From an uncultured Saprospiraceae bacterium (lineage in GTDB: Bacteria > Bacteroidota > Bacteroidia > Chitinophagales > Saprospiraceae): a stretch of 64,000 nt of DNA. Shown piece after piece: positions 54,855 to 62,948 of this stretch. Location: contig CALLXF010000058.1 in assembly GCA_938015805.1 (NCBI GenBank), positions 1-64,000 on the forward strand, in the 5' to 3' direction. The first letter of the stretch is position 1. Every line of letters starts with the position of its first letter. Position numbers and translations under genes: made by a program. The notes under the pieces were generated by a model that saw only the letters and a program-made list of their open reading frames with translations, had not been told where the DNA came from and did not search any database.

Positions 54855-55613
54855 ATGACAAAAATTGCTAAAGTTTCTACCAAAGCTCCCTCTAATATTA
54901 CAAAAGAAAAAGCCAAACTGGAGCTCAAAAAAATGAGCGAGGAGATCGGCGAGCTATTACTAAATATGTATGCCGAGAGTAAGCATAGTTTGCTCATCGT
55001 TTTACAAGGTATGGATAGTAGTGGTAAAGATGGTGTTGTTAAAAAAGTCTTTAGACATTCCAGTCCTATAAATTTAAGTGCTAAGTCTTTTAAGAAACCA
55101 AGTAAGGAAGAATTTGCACATGACTTTTTATGGCGTTGTCATAAGCTCGCTCCGCAAAAAGGTCATGCTCAGTTTTTTGTCAGATCTCATTACGAGGATA
55201 TCCTCATACAAAGAGTCCATAAATGGATCACTCCGAGACAGGTAACTCATCGGATGAAAGCCATCAATGCATTCGAGACACTATTACGAGATGATAATAA
55301 CACTACCGTCTTAAAATTTTACTTACATCTTTCTCCAGAGCGACAATTAGAAAAATTACAAGAGAGGCTTGACATCCCAGAAAAAAACTGGAAACATAAG
55401 GACGGTGACTGGGAAGAACGAAAACACTGGAAAGAATACATGAAGGCTTATCAGTACGCCATAGATAAATCTGTAATCCCTTGGACTATAATACCAGCGG
55501 ATCAGAGATGGTACCGGAACTATATGGTTGCTAAGGAGGTATTAAAAGCATTGAAGAAAATGAAAATCCAACTACCTGGATTGCAATCCGAACTTTTTCC
55601 TAAAAAGAAATAA
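54855..55613 (+). CDS. Polyphosphate kinase 2 family enzyme
   Basis: A 252-residue PPK2-type kinase that uses polyphosphate to phosphorylate nucleotides (or the reverse). The Walker A motif is LQGMDSSGKDG (about 48-58). The lid region contains FVRSHYEDILIQRVH (about 110-124), where the family usually has FNRSHYED, a small change. The short form with this Walker A fits class III. It is linked to the S4-domain gene by a one-base overlap. Confidence 0.87.
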   Translation: MTKIAKVSTKAPSNITKEKAKLELKKMSEEIGELLLNMYAESKHSLLIVLQGMDSSGKDGVVKKVFRHSSPINLSAKSFKKPSKEEFAHDFLWRCHKLAPQKGHAQFFVRSHYEDILIQRVHKWITPRQVTHRMKAINAFETLLRDDNNTTVLKFYLHLSPERQLEKLQERLDIPEKNWKHKDGDWEERKHWKEYMKAYQYAIDKSVIPWTIIPADQRWYRNYMVAKEVLKALKKMKIQLPGLQSELFPKKK

Positions 55614-56029
55614 TGTCTAAAGTACGTGTCGATAAATGGATATGGAGTGTGCGGATTTTTAAATCGCGTACTATGGCAAGTAATGCCTGTAAGGCTAATA
55701 AAGTAAGGATCGGTGAGACTCATCTAAAGCCTTCCTCACAGATACAAGTAGGCGATGTTATCAGTGTCCGTAAAAATGGATTTGACTTTAGATTTGAGGT
55801 TGTACAGCTGATTAGTAAAAGAGTCGGTGCATCTATCGCTGTAGAATGTTATAAAGATCGTACCGCTCCCGAGGAGCTTAATAAATATAAGTCTTGGTTC
55901 ATCGGAAAATCTGGAACCGAACGAAGAGAAAAAGGGGCTGGTCGTCCGACTAAACGTGAGCGTAGAGAGATCGACGAGTATAAAGACCATGTTTTTGAGG
56001 AAATGATGGACTGGAATGATATCGAATAA
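55613..56029 (+). CDS. S4-domain RNA-binding protein, Hsp15-like
   Basis: A 138-residue protein. The N-terminal S4 domain (about 1-65) begins VRVDKWIWSVRIFKSRTMASNACKANKV, the pattern of Hsp15/HslR, which binds stalled 50S subunits carrying nascent chains. The C-terminal tail is charged. The start overlaps the PPK2 stop by one base, and the neighbours suggest a stress or translation-related operon. Confidence 0.85.
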   Translation: MSKVRVDKWIWSVRIFKSRTMASNACKANKVRIGETHLKPSSQIQVGDVISVRKNGFDFRFEVVQLISKRVGASIAVECYKDRTAPEELNKYKSWFIGKSGTERREKGAGRPTKRERREIDEYKDHVFEEMMDWNDIE

Positions 56030-56077
56030 GATAGGTCTTTACCTTAATCGTTTATTACTTATTATAAATAATTACCA

Positions 56078-56896
56078 TTGATCATAATAGCAGATGCGGG
56101 TTCTACTAAGATCGACTGGGCTGTAAATCTAGCCGACGGTATCTCGTACTTTACTACTGACGGATGGAATCCTACTCAGGATAAAACAGACTTACGTATC
56201 GATTCTGCAATATTAATAGAACACCTTAAAAACTGTAGTGATATATATTACTACGGAACCGGTCTAGGAAATCAAGAAGGAAGTGATCGGGCTGTAGCCC
56301 AATTAAAAGCGTATGCTCCGACAGGTAATATCCAAGTCGCTACAGATTTGCTCGGGGCAGCAAGAGCCTTATTTAAAAACACGGAAGGGATCGTTACGAT
56401 TATCGGAACAGGGAGTAATGTTAGTTATTACGATGGCCAGCAGTTACATTACGCTACGCCTAGTCTAGGATACCTTTTATCGGATGAAGGCAGTGGTTTT
56501 GCGATCGGAAAAAATATTATTAAAGACTTCTTCTATAACCGAATGCCCAAGGATACACATCAATTATTTGCAAACCAATATTCTTTATCAAAAGAAGACT
56601 TACTGCAGTTACTATATCACTTACCACGCCCTAATGTGGCTATCGCTCAGTATACTCGATTTTTAGCATCCGTACAAAATGAGTGGAAAAACACAATTAT
56701 ACGTAGCCATTTTGATCACCTAGTCAAAGAGAAAATCCTAAGACATAAAAACTTCTTATCTGTACCCGTAGGGTTTATCGGAAGTATTGCAGATATCTAT
56801 GCGGATATTCTAAAAGATGCATGTGCAGCCTATGACATCCATGATACGATTATCATCGCTAGTCCTATTAAAGAATTAGCGGTATATCATATCTAA
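56078..56896 (+). CDS. BadF/BadG-family sugar kinase (N-acetylglucosamine kinase-like)
   Basis: A 272-residue ASKHA-fold kinase. The phosphate-1 loop is ADAGSTKIDWAV at the very N-terminus (about 5-16), so the TTG at 56078 must be the start; a stop lies two codons upstream. The phosphate-2 motif GIVTIIGTGSNVSY and the LSDEGSGFAIGK motif match the N-acetylglucosamine kinase branch. It probably phosphorylates an amino sugar during wall recycling. It lies in the DUF58/PPK2/S4 run. Confidence 0.85.
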   Translation: MIIIADAGSTKIDWAVNLADGISYFTTDGWNPTQDKTDLRIDSAILIEHLKNCSDIYYYGTGLGNQEGSDRAVAQLKAYAPTGNIQVATDLLGAARALFKNTEGIVTIIGTGSNVSYYDGQQLHYATPSLGYLLSDEGSGFAIGKNIIKDFFYNRMPKDTHQLFANQYSLSKEDLLQLLYHLPRPNVAIAQYTRFLASVQNEWKNTIIRSHFDHLVKEKILRHKNFLSVPVGFIGSIADIYADILKDACAAYDIHDTIIIASPIKELAVYHI

Positions 56897-56916
56897 AGGA
56901 CTTAGATAAAAAGACC

Positions 56917-57714
56917 ATGATGCATATCAGTTATAAATTCTATTTCAAGAAACTATTTCTTTGTTATTGCATCAGCTGTATGGCTCATAGCACAGCTATA
57001 TCACAAAAACTATTTTTACATTCTCATAATGATTATGATCAGGAAATTCCGCTTCACCATGCTTTAGACTTGAGCTATAACTCTATCGAGATAGATATCG
57101 TCGCATACAACAATGAGTTAATCGTAAGTCACGACACTAAGCATCTATCTAAAAAACCAAGATTAGATGAAGCATACTTAAAAAAAATAAAACGTTTTTT
57201 AAGTATCGACAGTCTGACTTATGACCTTCCTCTAATCTTACTGATGGACATAAAGGAATATAATGACCTCACGCTTATCCTTTTACACCAACTATTAGAA
57301 AAGTATGATCCTTTACTAATGAATGTAAAAAGCACTACGATAAAACCATTACAAGTGATACTCAGCGGAGACATTCCACGATCACTTATAATTAATGATA
57401 AACGTTTTAAATATTTTTTTATCGATGGACGACCTAGTGATCTACATAAAAACTACAATAGCTTTATCATGCCCTGGATAAGTCAGGATTTTTCTAAGCT
57501 AACCAAATGGAATGGTATAAATAAACTTTCACTAAAGGATGAACTCAATATAAAAAATAAGATTTACGCCATTCAGCAACAGGGTAAAAAGGTTAGATTT
57601 TGGAAAACTAATGATTTACCAGAGGTATGGAAATTTCTCTACTTTATGAAAGTGGATGTAATCTCTACAGACTCATTAAAAAAACTACGTACCTATTTAG
57701 AAACGATCAAATAG
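56917..57714 (+). CDS. PLC/GDPD-type phosphodiesterase, exported
   Basis: A 265-residue protein with an N-terminal hydrophobic signal (about 10-30) and the PI-PLC/glycerophosphodiester phosphodiesterase fold. Its motifs HSHNDYDQEIPLHHALDL, SIEIDIV, LIVSHD and LLMDIKEY carry the catalytic His and metal-binding acidic residues. Members include the Bacteroidota relatives of yeast AIM6. It may cleave glycerophosphodiesters, but the substrate is unknown. Its last 18 bases overlap the convergent gene at 57697. Confidence 0.75.
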   Translation: MMHISYKFYFKKLFLCYCISCMAHSTAISQKLFLHSHNDYDQEIPLHHALDLSYNSIEIDIVAYNNELIVSHDTKHLSKKPRLDEAYLKKIKRFLSIDSLTYDLPLILLMDIKEYNDLTLILLHQLLEKYDPLLMNVKSTTIKPLQVILSGDIPRSLIINDKRFKYFFIDGRPSDLHKNYNSFIMPWISQDFSKLTKWNGINKLSLKDELNIKNKIYAIQQQGKKVRFWKTNDLPEVWKFLYFMKVDVISTDSLKKLRTYLETIK

Positions 57715-58197
57715 TTCGTCTAACATAGTGGCCCTAGTAGTTGCACTATAAATAATGCTGCAGTCTGTAAGACCACTGTGCATGATCGATACGCAATTTC
57801 CATTGGCGAAAGCTTGATCATTATGAGCTCTACTCAGGTAACAGTGTCCTAACTCGTGAAAGACTACATACTCACGAAAATTTTTATTGGCCCCAGCCCA
57901 AAAATCCTCATCAATCGTTACATGATGGACATGATTTCCAAACTGACAAGTCCCCGCTACCCCGGGATCACTTATCTTCCTAATCACTCCCGTGATCCCA
58001 GCAGCCGCTAAATCTATATCTAATCCTCTACGTTTTCCTTCTTGCTCAAATGCATCAAAATAAGACCACAAAGCTACATCCACATTATTATAACTAGAAG
58101 CAGTATTCGATCGGTCTAAATCAGAGCTTGCATCACCATAACAAGACATAAAAAACAATGTAATAAGGATACTCAAAACGGAAGCAATATTTTTCAT
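57697..58197 (-). CDS. Putative zinc metalloprotease lipoprotein
   Basis: A 166-residue lipoprotein (lipobox ITLFFMSCYGD). Near residue 114 it has FHELGHCYLSRAHN, an HExxH with a third histidine seven residues on, and later SIMHSG with a possible Met turn. This resembles small zinc-dependent metalloproteases of Bacteroidota, although the spacing is not the classic metzincin pattern (HExxHxxGxxH). Its substrate is unknown. It overlaps the 3' end of the phosphodiesterase gene. Confidence 0.65.
   Translation of the reverse strand: MKNIASVLSILITLFFMSCYGDASSDLDRSNTASSYNNVDVALWSYFDAFEQEGKRRGLDIDLAAAGITGVIRKISDPGVAGTCQFGNHVHHVTIDEDFWAGANKNFREYVVFHELGHCYLSRAHNDQAFANGNCVSIMHSGLTDCSIIYSATTRATMLDELFDRF
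57802..57813 (+). repeat. 12-base copy of iterated motif ATTGGCGAAAGC
   Basis: Plus-strand copy in a minus-strand gene, encoding Ala-Phe-Ala-Asn. It lacks the final C of the 13-base form. Confidence 0.65.
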
Positions 58198-58368
58198 GAC
58201 GATGACTTTAAAAAATTAAATAAAATAATAAAGTCAAGTTGCAGCGATAATATAAAGTTTTAATTAAAGCAGTAACGCACTGTGATTATAATTTAGTATT
58301 TACCCAATCTTCTTAGGATCCTAAATAGTGATCTTCAGCACATTTTAAACGTATTAACTAAATAGATA

Positions 58369-58641
58369 TTAATCAAAGTTTAGATGCCCTTTATCGATAT
58401 CCAAAGGTTTATTGACAATTTTTATCACTGTGCTACAGGTATCTATATGCTCATATATTTTTTCCAACTCCAGTTGTATAGCAGGCATGATATCGTTCCA
58501 TTCTCCGGAGACTTGTGTACTCATGGCGTTAGTAAAGACTTGTAAAGCAGACCGTTGCTTTAAACCTTTTATGAAGTCAATAATCGGTTTTTCGTAATGG
58601 GGAGTAAAAGGATAGAGACTTATTTCTAGGGTTACTTTCAT
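58369..58641 (-). CDS. Thiamine-binding (YkoF/MTH1187-like) protein
   Basis: A 90-residue cytoplasmic protein with VTLEISLYPFTPHYEKPIIDFIKGL at the front and TCSTVIKIVN later, the core of the MTH1187/YkoF thiamine-binding fold. Known members bind thiamine or hydroxymethylpyrimidine; the ligand here is inferred. It is preceded by a strong TAAATTTG -7 box (58663-58670) and three phased TTAA-type repeats (58686-58718), so it seems to share regulation with the phosphate genes far upstream. Confidence 0.75.
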   Translation of the reverse strand: MKVTLEISLYPFTPHYEKPIIDFIKGLKQRSALQVFTNAMSTQVSGEWNDIMPAIQLELEKIYEHIDTCSTVIKIVNKPLDIDKGHLNFD

Positions 58642-58662
58642 TATATACGTTGAATTATGTCA

Positions 58663-58670
58663 CAAATTTA
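58663..58670 (-). promoter_or_regulatory. -7 promoter box for the thiamine-binding-like gene
   Basis: TAAATTTG on the minus strand, an exact TAnnTTTG match 22 bases above the ATG. The TTAA of the nearest repeat begins 23 bases away, the same spacing as at 21850/21873. Confidence 0.6.
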
Positions 58671-58685
58671 ATAGTAATTTATATG

Positions 58686-58718
58686 ATGGGAGTTAATCGA
58701 GCGTTAAGCTAATATCAA
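58686..58718 (-). promoter_or_regulatory. PHO-box-like repeats, thiamine-binding-like gene
   Basis: On the minus strand TTGATATTAGC, TTAACGCTCGA and TTAACTCCCAT adjoin without gaps. The first two match 17 of 22 bases of the lipoprotein promoter element at 21866-21887, including TTAACGCTC exactly. Confidence 0.6.
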
Positions 58719-58792
58719 GCGTATTATTAATAAATTTGTTTTGAGCAGATATTAAATAAAATAGTGATATTTGCGGCTTCTAAAAATACATC

Positions 58793-59248
58793 ATGACAGT
58801 TTACAGATTTGCCATCGTTATTTTTTCTTTTTTATTATTCTCCTGTGGAGGTAATGGATCTGGAAGCTCGAGCCAACCAAAAGGTTTAAATTTCTCAGAA
58901 ATTACTAATGCAGAGGAGTTTTGCGAAAAGGTAAAATTATCGATAACGTCTAGACGTAGTAGTTCGCTCATCGGTGAATTCCCAAAAGAAAAAACGATAG
59001 ATCCTAAGGCATTTAAACATACTGTAAACTCTTATGCTCAGGCAATCAGTCAAAAAGACTGGGTACTCGATCATCTAGATATGAAACAAGATGGAAATAA
59101 ATTTTCCAAAAGTTTTAGATGGTTAGATAAAAGACATCGTATGGCGATGACTATTGTCGTCAATGTAGTAAAACAAGGTAATGATATCTTATTGCAAAAT
59201 GTAGAATTCGATACCAATATAGAAGTCTTAGAAAAGATTACTTACTAA
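58793..59248 (+). CDS. Uncharacterised small lipoprotein
   Basis: A 151-residue lipoprotein (lipobox FLLFSCGGNG, Cys about 18, with a Gly/Ser linker to about 28). The mature domain starts FSEITNAEEFCEKVKLSITSRRSSS and ends with an antiparallel-beta pattern (MAMTIVVNVVKQGNDILLQNVEFD). I do not recognise the family. A weak promoter (GATATTTG, 58766-58773, with a TTTTG at 58739) could drive it. The gene at 59263 follows 14 bases on, so the two are probably one unit. Confidence 0.6.
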   Translation: MTVYRFAIVIFSFLLFSCGGNGSGSSSQPKGLNFSEITNAEEFCEKVKLSITSRRSSSLIGEFPKEKTIDPKAFKHTVNSYAQAISQKDWVLDHLDMKQDGNKFSKSFRWLDKRHRMAMTIVVNVVKQGNDILLQNVEFDTNIEVLEKITY

Positions 59249-59262
59249 ATCTCTTCTAAATC

Positions 59263-59508
59263 ATGGCCACTTACGACCTTAATGATCCCACGGATCTAGA
59301 CATCATGCGAGGACAATTCAATATGCTCACTGCAGAAGAATGGCAAGAATATATCGACGAAGCAGAATCCAGAAATCTAGGTTATAAAAATATCAATATT
59401 TTAAAAACAGCTCAACGCAAAGCGGGCATTGCAAAATATCTGAGCCCAAAAGTGATCAACTGGGTGCTATCATTAGTGGATCGTCTCGACTATGACGAGG
59501 AAGAATAA
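59263..59508 (+). CDS. Uncharacterised 81-residue protein
   Basis: A small acidic, helical protein (MATYDLNDPTDLDIMRGQF...). Helix-forming segments alternate with charged turns and the C-terminus is DYDEEE. No signal peptide or known motif is visible. Its ATG follows the lipoprotein stop by 14 bases, suggesting co-expression. Real coding is supported by length and composition, but no function can be proposed. Confidence 0.55.
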   Translation: MATYDLNDPTDLDIMRGQFNMLTAEEWQEYIDEAESRNLGYKNINILKTAQRKAGIAKYLSPKVINWVLSLVDRLDYDEEE

Positions 59509-59619
59509 AATACAGAGGTCTCCAAATTCTAATAAAACACGGAACACATTCTAAGCACTATGCGTTCTAAATAGATTATTTAGGAAATAATCCAGAGCGT
59601 CCATCAGCAGACTTATAAT

Positions 59620-60465
59620 TTGCCAGAGATTTATCATATTTGCACTGTGAAATACAGAGGACGAACAGGAGAATATTTTGAAGTACTAGAGCAGGCTCCA
59701 GATAACACGGTTATGTATAACTCTGAGGAAGGACAGCTCTCTATGCTTTGGTTTTTAGAAGATGATAATCAGGTAGAAATAGACGCCAGAACATATATTT
59801 TCAATAAACATCAAATCATTTTTTTAACAGAGTTTAATAAAGTCGACTTACGTCGAATGGGAAAACATCGTTTTCTAAAATTCAACAAACCTTTTTATTG
59901 TATTCTAAATCATGACAGTGAGGTCGGCTGTAAAGGGATATTGTTTTTTGGAGCATCAGAAGTCCCTGTATTAAATCCCAAAACAAACGATTTAGAAATT
60001 TTAGATACGGTATGGAAAATGCTAGCTCTAGAAATGGAATCTAATGACAATCTGCAGCTAGAAATGTTACAGATGATGCTTAAGAGAATTCTAATCTTAG
60101 CCACTCGTATATATAAATCAGAGGATGGCTATCAAGCCTTAGATAAGCAGCAAGGCGATATCGTTAGAGAATTTAATTTTTTAGTAGAGTCTCATTTTAA
60201 GACTAAACACTCCGTATCCGAATATGCCGAACTGCTTAATAAATCCCCAAAGACTATTTCTAATCTATTTGGGAAATTAAGTACAAAGACTCCTTTACAA
60301 TTTATCCAAGAAAGGATTATGCTAGAGGTCAGAAGACTTTTAAGATATACCGACATGACAATATCTGAAGTCGGTTATGATGTAGGATTTAATGATATCC
60401 AGTCTTTTAGCAGATTTTTTAAAAAACATCAAGGCGTCTCCCCTTCTGAATATAGAGTGCAGTAA
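59620..60465 (+). CDS. AraC-family transcriptional regulator
   Basis: A 281-residue regulator (start TTG 59620; GTG 59647 is an alternative). The N-terminal half is a cupin-like ligand domain. The C-terminal AraC domain (about 180-281) contains EYAELLNKSPKTISNLFGKL and VGYDVGFNDIQSFSRFFKKHQGVSPSEYR, with the two helix-turn-helix motifs. The gene lies 210 bases before the AhpD-like gene on the same strand, so it may activate it. Confidence 0.85.
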   Translation: MPEIYHICTVKYRGRTGEYFEVLEQAPDNTVMYNSEEGQLSMLWFLEDDNQVEIDARTYIFNKHQIIFLTEFNKVDLRRMGKHRFLKFNKPFYCILNHDSEVGCKGILFFGASEVPVLNPKTNDLEILDTVWKMLALEMESNDNLQLEMLQMMLKRILILATRIYKSEDGYQALDKQQGDIVREFNFLVESHFKTKHSVSEYAELLNKSPKTISNLFGKLSTKTPLQFIQERIMLEVRRLLRYTDMTISEVGYDVGFNDIQSFSRFFKKHQGVSPSEYRVQ

Positions 60466-60675
60466 TGTAACCATAAACATATTACGCATCTCACTTTAGC
60501 AGCAGTCCTATAAAGTCTTATATCTAGAATTTCAAGTCCAAAAACTAAAAATTTAGTCTTAAATCCACATTCGGGAAATTTTGATAACAGTCGGGGAATA
60601 ATAGATTATTTTCTAGCCTTGATATTGGCCCATCTTTGTATTGTAATTATTCTTAACAATCTAAAATTTAAAACA

Positions 60676-61230
60676 ATGGCTGCTTTTAATGTTCCTACAA
60701 AATCAGAAGTTTCAGATAAAAACCAACAAATATTTAATGACTTAGAAAAAGGACTTGGTTTTGTTCCTAACTTATATGCATACTATGCAAAAAATGATAC
60801 TGCTTTAGGTGATTACCTAAAATTACAAGAAAGAAAAACGACGCTTAGCAAAAGAGAAAAAGAGATTGTAAATCTAGTAACTAGCCAATACAACGATTGC
60901 TATTACTGTCAGTCTGCTCATACTGTTATCGCTGGTCTAAATGGATTTTCTAACGATCAGATATTAGAAATAAGAAATGGATCTGCTAGTTTTGACCCTC
61001 AGCTTAATGCCCTTGCAAAGTTTACCTTATCTATTGTTTCTAATCGCGGAAAAGTAAGCGAAGAAAGCAAAAATGACTTTTTTGCTGCAGGTTACTCGGA
61101 AGAAAATATGATCGATGTGGTAATGAATATTGGCGACAAGACGATCAGTAATTTTATACATAATATTGCCGGTTTTGAAGTAGATTTTCCAGGAGCTCCT
61201 AGCTTAGACAAACAGGCAGTTTCCGCATAA
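60676..61230 (+). CDS. AhpD-like carboxymuconolactone decarboxylase-family protein
   Basis: A 184-residue protein from the ATG at 60676; the longer frame starting at 60619 adds 19 doubtful residues. The AhpD core holds NDCYYCQSAHTVIAGLNGFS (about 76-95), with the CxxC thiols and catalytic His. Such proteins act in peroxide reduction or decarboxylate small acids. A CATCTTTG box (60631-60638) is a near promoter match. It pairs with the AraC regulator, probably in an oxidative or aromatic-acid response. Confidence 0.82.
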   Translation: MAAFNVPTKSEVSDKNQQIFNDLEKGLGFVPNLYAYYAKNDTALGDYLKLQERKTTLSKREKEIVNLVTSQYNDCYYCQSAHTVIAGLNGFSNDQILEIRNGSASFDPQLNALAKFTLSIVSNRGKVSEESKNDFFAAGYSEENMIDVVMNIGDKTISNFIHNIAGFEVDFPGAPSLDKQAVSA

Positions 61231-61251
61231 ATTATAGTAGTGGTTTTTTAG

Positions 61252-61288
61252 AGAAAGGAGGCTTTTATAAGAGTCGCCTTTCTTTTTT
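61252..61288 (+). terminator. Rho-independent terminator after the AhpD-like gene
   Basis: Seven-base arms AGAAAGG (61252-61258) and CCTTTCT (61277-61283) with a long loop, then six T residues. Confidence 0.6.
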
Positions 61289-61314
61289 CCTTTTGAATTT
61301 ATAAATACGAATCG

Positions 61315-61989
61315 ATGAAAAATTTTAAATCTATATTTTTTCTTTCTCTAATTATTTTGGCTAGCTCATGTATTGAGGATGATTTTGTAGAGGACATGAT
61401 AGATCCTCAAATAAGGTTTACTTCTATTATAGATACTATCGGATTTAATGACACATATCAGTTTGAACATATATTCTTAAATAACATCGGAGAAATCGAA
61501 CAGGTAGATGCTATTTATACGAGTAGTAACCCAGATATTATTCCGATCACAGAAGAAGGTTTAGCTTCTGGACTAGAAACAGGCGAAGCTATGATATCTG
61601 TAAGTTATGAAACTGAAGATTTTAGTGTCAAAGACTCCTTACGGGTAGTGGTAGGTGAAAGTACAGTGACCTCTTTACAAAAGACTTCTGGACAAATAAT
61701 GACGACAACTTTTTATGAGCTAGAGGGAGACTTTGAATTTATAGAAACGGAAAATGGCGTAACGCTTTCTATAGCAGAAAACTATAAAGCATCAACAGCT
61801 CTTCCAGGACTTTACGTATATCTCTCTAATAATAAGAACTCCATTGCCAATGCTCTAGAGATCGGACCAGTAGAAGTTTTTTCTGGAGCTCACGAATATC
61901 AAATAGACGATGTAGGTTTTGATGAATTTAGTTTTATCGTATATTTCTGTAAACCGTTTAACGTAAAAGTAGGAGACGCTTCTCTTTAA
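61315..61989 (+). CDS. Lipoprotein with Ig-like and DM13 domains
   Basis: A 224-residue lipoprotein (lipobox ILASSCIEDD, Cys about 19). Residues about 30-115 look like a bacterial Ig-like (Big_2) domain. Residues about 118-224 match the DM13 electron-transfer domain, with TSGQIMTTTFYELEGDFEF, LPGLYVYLSNN, GAHEYQIDDVGFDEFSFIVYF and CKPFNVKVGDASL. DM13 domains, also called DOMON-linked, have a conserved cysteine near the end (Cys in FCKPF). A redox role is inferred. The outer-membrane protein gene follows 21 bases on, so the pair may work together. Confidence 0.78.
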   Translation: MKNFKSIFFLSLIILASSCIEDDFVEDMIDPQIRFTSIIDTIGFNDTYQFEHIFLNNIGEIEQVDAIYTSSNPDIIPITEEGLASGLETGEAMISVSYETEDFSVKDSLRVVVGESTVTSLQKTSGQIMTTTFYELEGDFEFIETENGVTLSIAENYKASTALPGLYVYLSNNKNSIANALEIGPVEVFSGAHEYQIDDVGFDEFSFIVYFCKPFNVKVGDASL

Positions 61990-62010
61990 ACTGTAATAAA
62001 CAATAAAACC

Positions 62011-62877
62011 ATGAAAATTAATATCATTACTATAGTCCTAGTTTTTATAACAAGTACGCTTACAGCAGGAGGTCCATGGCCTCAACCCAAAGGAAAAGGA
62101 TATTTTAAACTATCAGAATGGTGGACTGTTTTTGATCAGCACTATACAGATTCTGGGATGATAGATCCTAATCTTACCACAGGAATATACAATACTACGT
62201 TTTATGGAGAATATGGTATCACAGATCGTTTTACAGCGGTGGTAAATGCCCCTCTTTTTAGTCGTACGTATATGAACAATCTCAGATCTAGCACAACAAA
62301 TGAAATAATAATTGCTGGAGAATCTCTAAATGGAGTCGGGGATATAGACCTAGGGGTAAAATATGGTTTAACAAAACCAGGAAGTAATATTCCGATCAGT
62401 GTAACGCTAGGTGTAGGAATTCCTACAGGTAACCCCAGTGGTGGATCCCAAGGAAATCTACAAACAGGTGATGGCGAATTTAACCAAAGCATACAAATCG
62501 ATGGGGGTAAATCATTTAAGCTATTTAATAAAAATGCTTATCTAAGTAGTTACGCAGGTTTCAATAACAGAACTAATGATTTCTCTGAAGAATTTAGATA
62601 TGGATTAGAATTAGGGATCGGATTATTTAATCAAAAATTATGGGTTGCTACAAAATTAAATGGAATAAAATCCTTTAAAAATGGAGCTACCGCAGAAACG
62701 GTAAACAGCACATCACTTTTTGCTAATAACTCAGAATTTACAAGTGTGGCTCTAGATTTCAATTACTATATCACTAGAAGAGTAGGTGTATCTATTAGTT
62801 ATGCCACGGCAATAAATGGAGCTATTATAGCTGCGGCACCTGCTTATAGTGTAGGAGTGTTTTATGATATGAAATAA
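62011..62877 (+). CDS. Outer-membrane beta-barrel / transporter-like protein
   Basis: A 288-residue protein with a signal peptide (about 1-19) and a mature start GGPWPQPKGKGYFKLSEWW, typical of the PF13557-like 'transporter' barrels. Alternating strands with aromatic ends (VGVFYDMK) form the barrel. The motif GVGDIDLGVKYGL is characteristic. It is probably an outer-membrane channel; the solute is unknown. It follows the DM13 lipoprotein, suggesting an electron- or metal-related role. Confidence 0.75.
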   Translation: MKINIITIVLVFITSTLTAGGPWPQPKGKGYFKLSEWWTVFDQHYTDSGMIDPNLTTGIYNTTFYGEYGITDRFTAVVNAPLFSRTYMNNLRSSTTNEIIIAGESLNGVGDIDLGVKYGLTKPGSNIPISVTLGVGIPTGNPSGGSQGNLQTGDGEFNQSIQIDGGKSFKLFNKNAYLSSYAGFNNRTNDFSEEFRYGLELGIGLFNQKLWVATKLNGIKSFKNGATAETVNSTSLFANNSEFTSVALDFNYYITRRVGVSISYATAINGAIIAAAPAYSVGVFYDMK

Positions 62878-62909
62878 AAAAAGTAGATAGTTTTTTCATA
62901 CTGGTTTGT

Positions 62910-62942
62910 AAAGGCAACCTTGTCATAGGGGTTGCCTTTTTT
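62910..62942 (+). terminator. Terminator between the outer-membrane protein and prfB
   Basis: Ten-base arms AAAGGCAACC (62910-62919) and complement (62930-62939), ten-base loop, then TTTTTT on the plus strand. On the minus strand only three T residues follow, so it mainly serves the plus gene but may also end prfB. Confidence 0.75.
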
Positions 62943-62948
62943 GTGGTT

